A stretch of 64,000 nt of DNA from Pedobacter sp. Leaf176 (GTDB lineage Bacteria > Bacteroidota > Bacteroidia > Sphingobacteriales > Sphingobacteriaceae), in NCBI RefSeq assembly GCF_001424305.1, contig NZ_LMPD01000001.1:744001-808000 (forward strand), in the 5' to 3' direction. The notes under the pieces were generated by a model. That model was given only the letters and a program-made list of their open reading frames with translations, made no database searches and was not told the DNA's origin. This document shows positions 63,316-64,000 of the stretch, one piece after another. A program made the position numbers and the translations under genes. Numbering within the stretch: position 1 is the stretch's first letter; the number at the start of each line of letters is the position of its first letter.

Positions 63316-64000
63316 ATGAAAATAGCACTAGCGCAACTCAACTATCACATTGGTAATTTTGAAGCCAACACAGAAAAAATAATTAACAGCATTCAGTTGG
63401 CAAAAGCAAAAGGAGCTGACTTGGTTGTTTTTGCAGAACTTGCAATCTGCGGTTATCCACCCCGCGATTTTTTAGAGTTTGATGAGTTTATCTCACTCTG
63501 TGAAAGTGCTGCCCAGGAAATTGCCAAATACTGCAGTGATATAGCGTGCATCGTAGGTCTGCCTGTCAGAAATGATATTTTACAAGGAAAAGACTTGTTC
63601 AATGCGGCTTATTTCATTGAAAGTGGAACGGTTAAAGCGGTTGTTAAAAAGGCTTTGCTGCCTACCTACGACGTATTTGATGAATACCGGTATTTCGAAC
63701 CTGCGACTACTTTTAGTTGCATCGATTTCAGAGGGAAAAAAATTGCTTTAACCATTTGCGAAGATCTTTGGAACATCAACGATAATCCTTTGTATGTTTC
63801 AAACCCGATGGATGAATTGATAAAAGAGCAGCCTGATGTTATGATAAACATTGCGGCGTCACCTTTTTCTTATACACATGATGATGAACGCATAAAAGTG
63901 CTTTCGGATAATGCAAGGAAATACAATTTACCAGTATTTTATGTGAACCAAGTTGGTGCACAAACGGAAATAATTTTCGATGGCGGCAGTCTGGTTTTTG
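63316..64000 (+). CDS. nadE: NAD+ synthetase, glutamine-hydrolysing (3' end outside window)
   Basis: The first 228 residues of a glutamine-dependent NAD+ synthetase, which amidates nicotinate adenine dinucleotide. What is visible is the nitrilase-type amidase domain with the catalytic triad Glu41 (AELAICGYPP), Lys112 (KALLPTYDVFDEYRYF) and Cys148 (TICEDLW). The synthetase domain lies past the window. The gene starts at ATG 63316, after a repeat. Its nearness to gldB is a common arrangement in Bacteroidota. Confidence 0.95.
   Translation, partial: MKIALAQLNYHIGNFEANTEKIINSIQLAKAKGADLVVFAELAICGYPPRDFLEFDEFISLCESAAQEIAKYCSDIACIVGLPVRNDILQGKDLFNAAYFIESGTVKAVVKKALLPTYDVFDEYRYFEPATTFSCIDFRGKKIALTICEDLWNINDNPLYVSNPMDELIKEQPDVMINIAASPFSYTHDDERIKVLSDNARKYNLPVFYVNQVGAQTEIIFDGGSLVF

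Overview
The window reads as chromosomal DNA of a Bacteroidota bacterium of the family Sphingobacteriaceae, most likely Pedobacter or a close relative. The evidence is a complete gldKLMN type IX secretion (T9SS) motor operon, a GldB lipoprotein, a SprE/PorW-like lipoprotein, GLPGLI and TonB-receptor-type outer-membrane proteins, an F-type ATP synthase operon that stops at gamma, AT-rich intergenic DNA, little use of Shine-Dalgarno sites and repeated TAnnTTTG promoter -7 elements. No rRNA, tRNA, CRISPR array, prophage or insertion sequence was seen. Coding density is high and the window is cut inside a gene at both ends (a DUF2809 protein on the left, NAD+ synthetase nadE on the right).

Layout. 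0-4.3 kb: DUF2809 protein, rsgA, dtd, a GT39-type glycosyltransferase, a MazG-like pyrophosphohydrolase and a DUF4286 protein. 4.5-12.6 kb: a small membrane protein, a TPR protein, then a unit made of an S9-peptidase-like lipoprotein that lacks its catalytic Ser and His, a sensor histidine kinase and an OmpR-type regulator, followed by a membrane metallophosphoesterase. 12.6-16.5 kb (minus strand): a frameshifted AAA ATPase and a MoxR/RavA-like ATPase - DUF3861 - VWA cluster. 16.9-24.7 kb: assorted metabolic genes (PfkB kinase, acetyltransferase, JmjC-like cupin, DUF3050, fasciclin, SDR, hemW) and a PIN toxin/antitoxin pair. 25.1-31.8 kb: DUF4271 gene, hemD, then gldK-gldL-gldM-gldN, closed by a perfect 18-bp hairpin. 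31.8-37.9 kb: uvrC, then a small secreted Cys-containing protein, a GLPGLI protein and a large carboxypeptidase-regulatory/beta-barrel outer-membrane protein. 37.9-42.9 kb: penicillin-binding protein 1A and the SprE-like lipoprotein. 43.0-49.1 kb: ATP synthase genes (atpZ-like, a small membrane protein, atpB, E, F, H, A, G). 49.2-56.6 kb: lipoproteins, acid phosphatase, DUF4349 protein, ruvC, a flippase-like membrane protein, GT2, an oligopeptide-type ABC permease and a broken TfoX-like gene. 56.7-64 kb: rnhB, GT4 glycosyltransferase, gcvT, comB-like phosphatase, patatin, gldB, a beta-barrel protein and the start of nadE.

The strongest functional theme is T9SS/gliding: the motor and ring genes (gldKLMN), SprE and GldB lie in three separate blocks. 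The most unusual items are the pseudo-peptidase coupled to a two-component system, the secreted-peptide/GLPGLI/receptor cassette, two clear gene wrecks (AAA ATPase, TfoX-like) that can be reconstructed base by base, and a set of intergenic hairpins built from short repeated words, three of them inside the ATP synthase operon.
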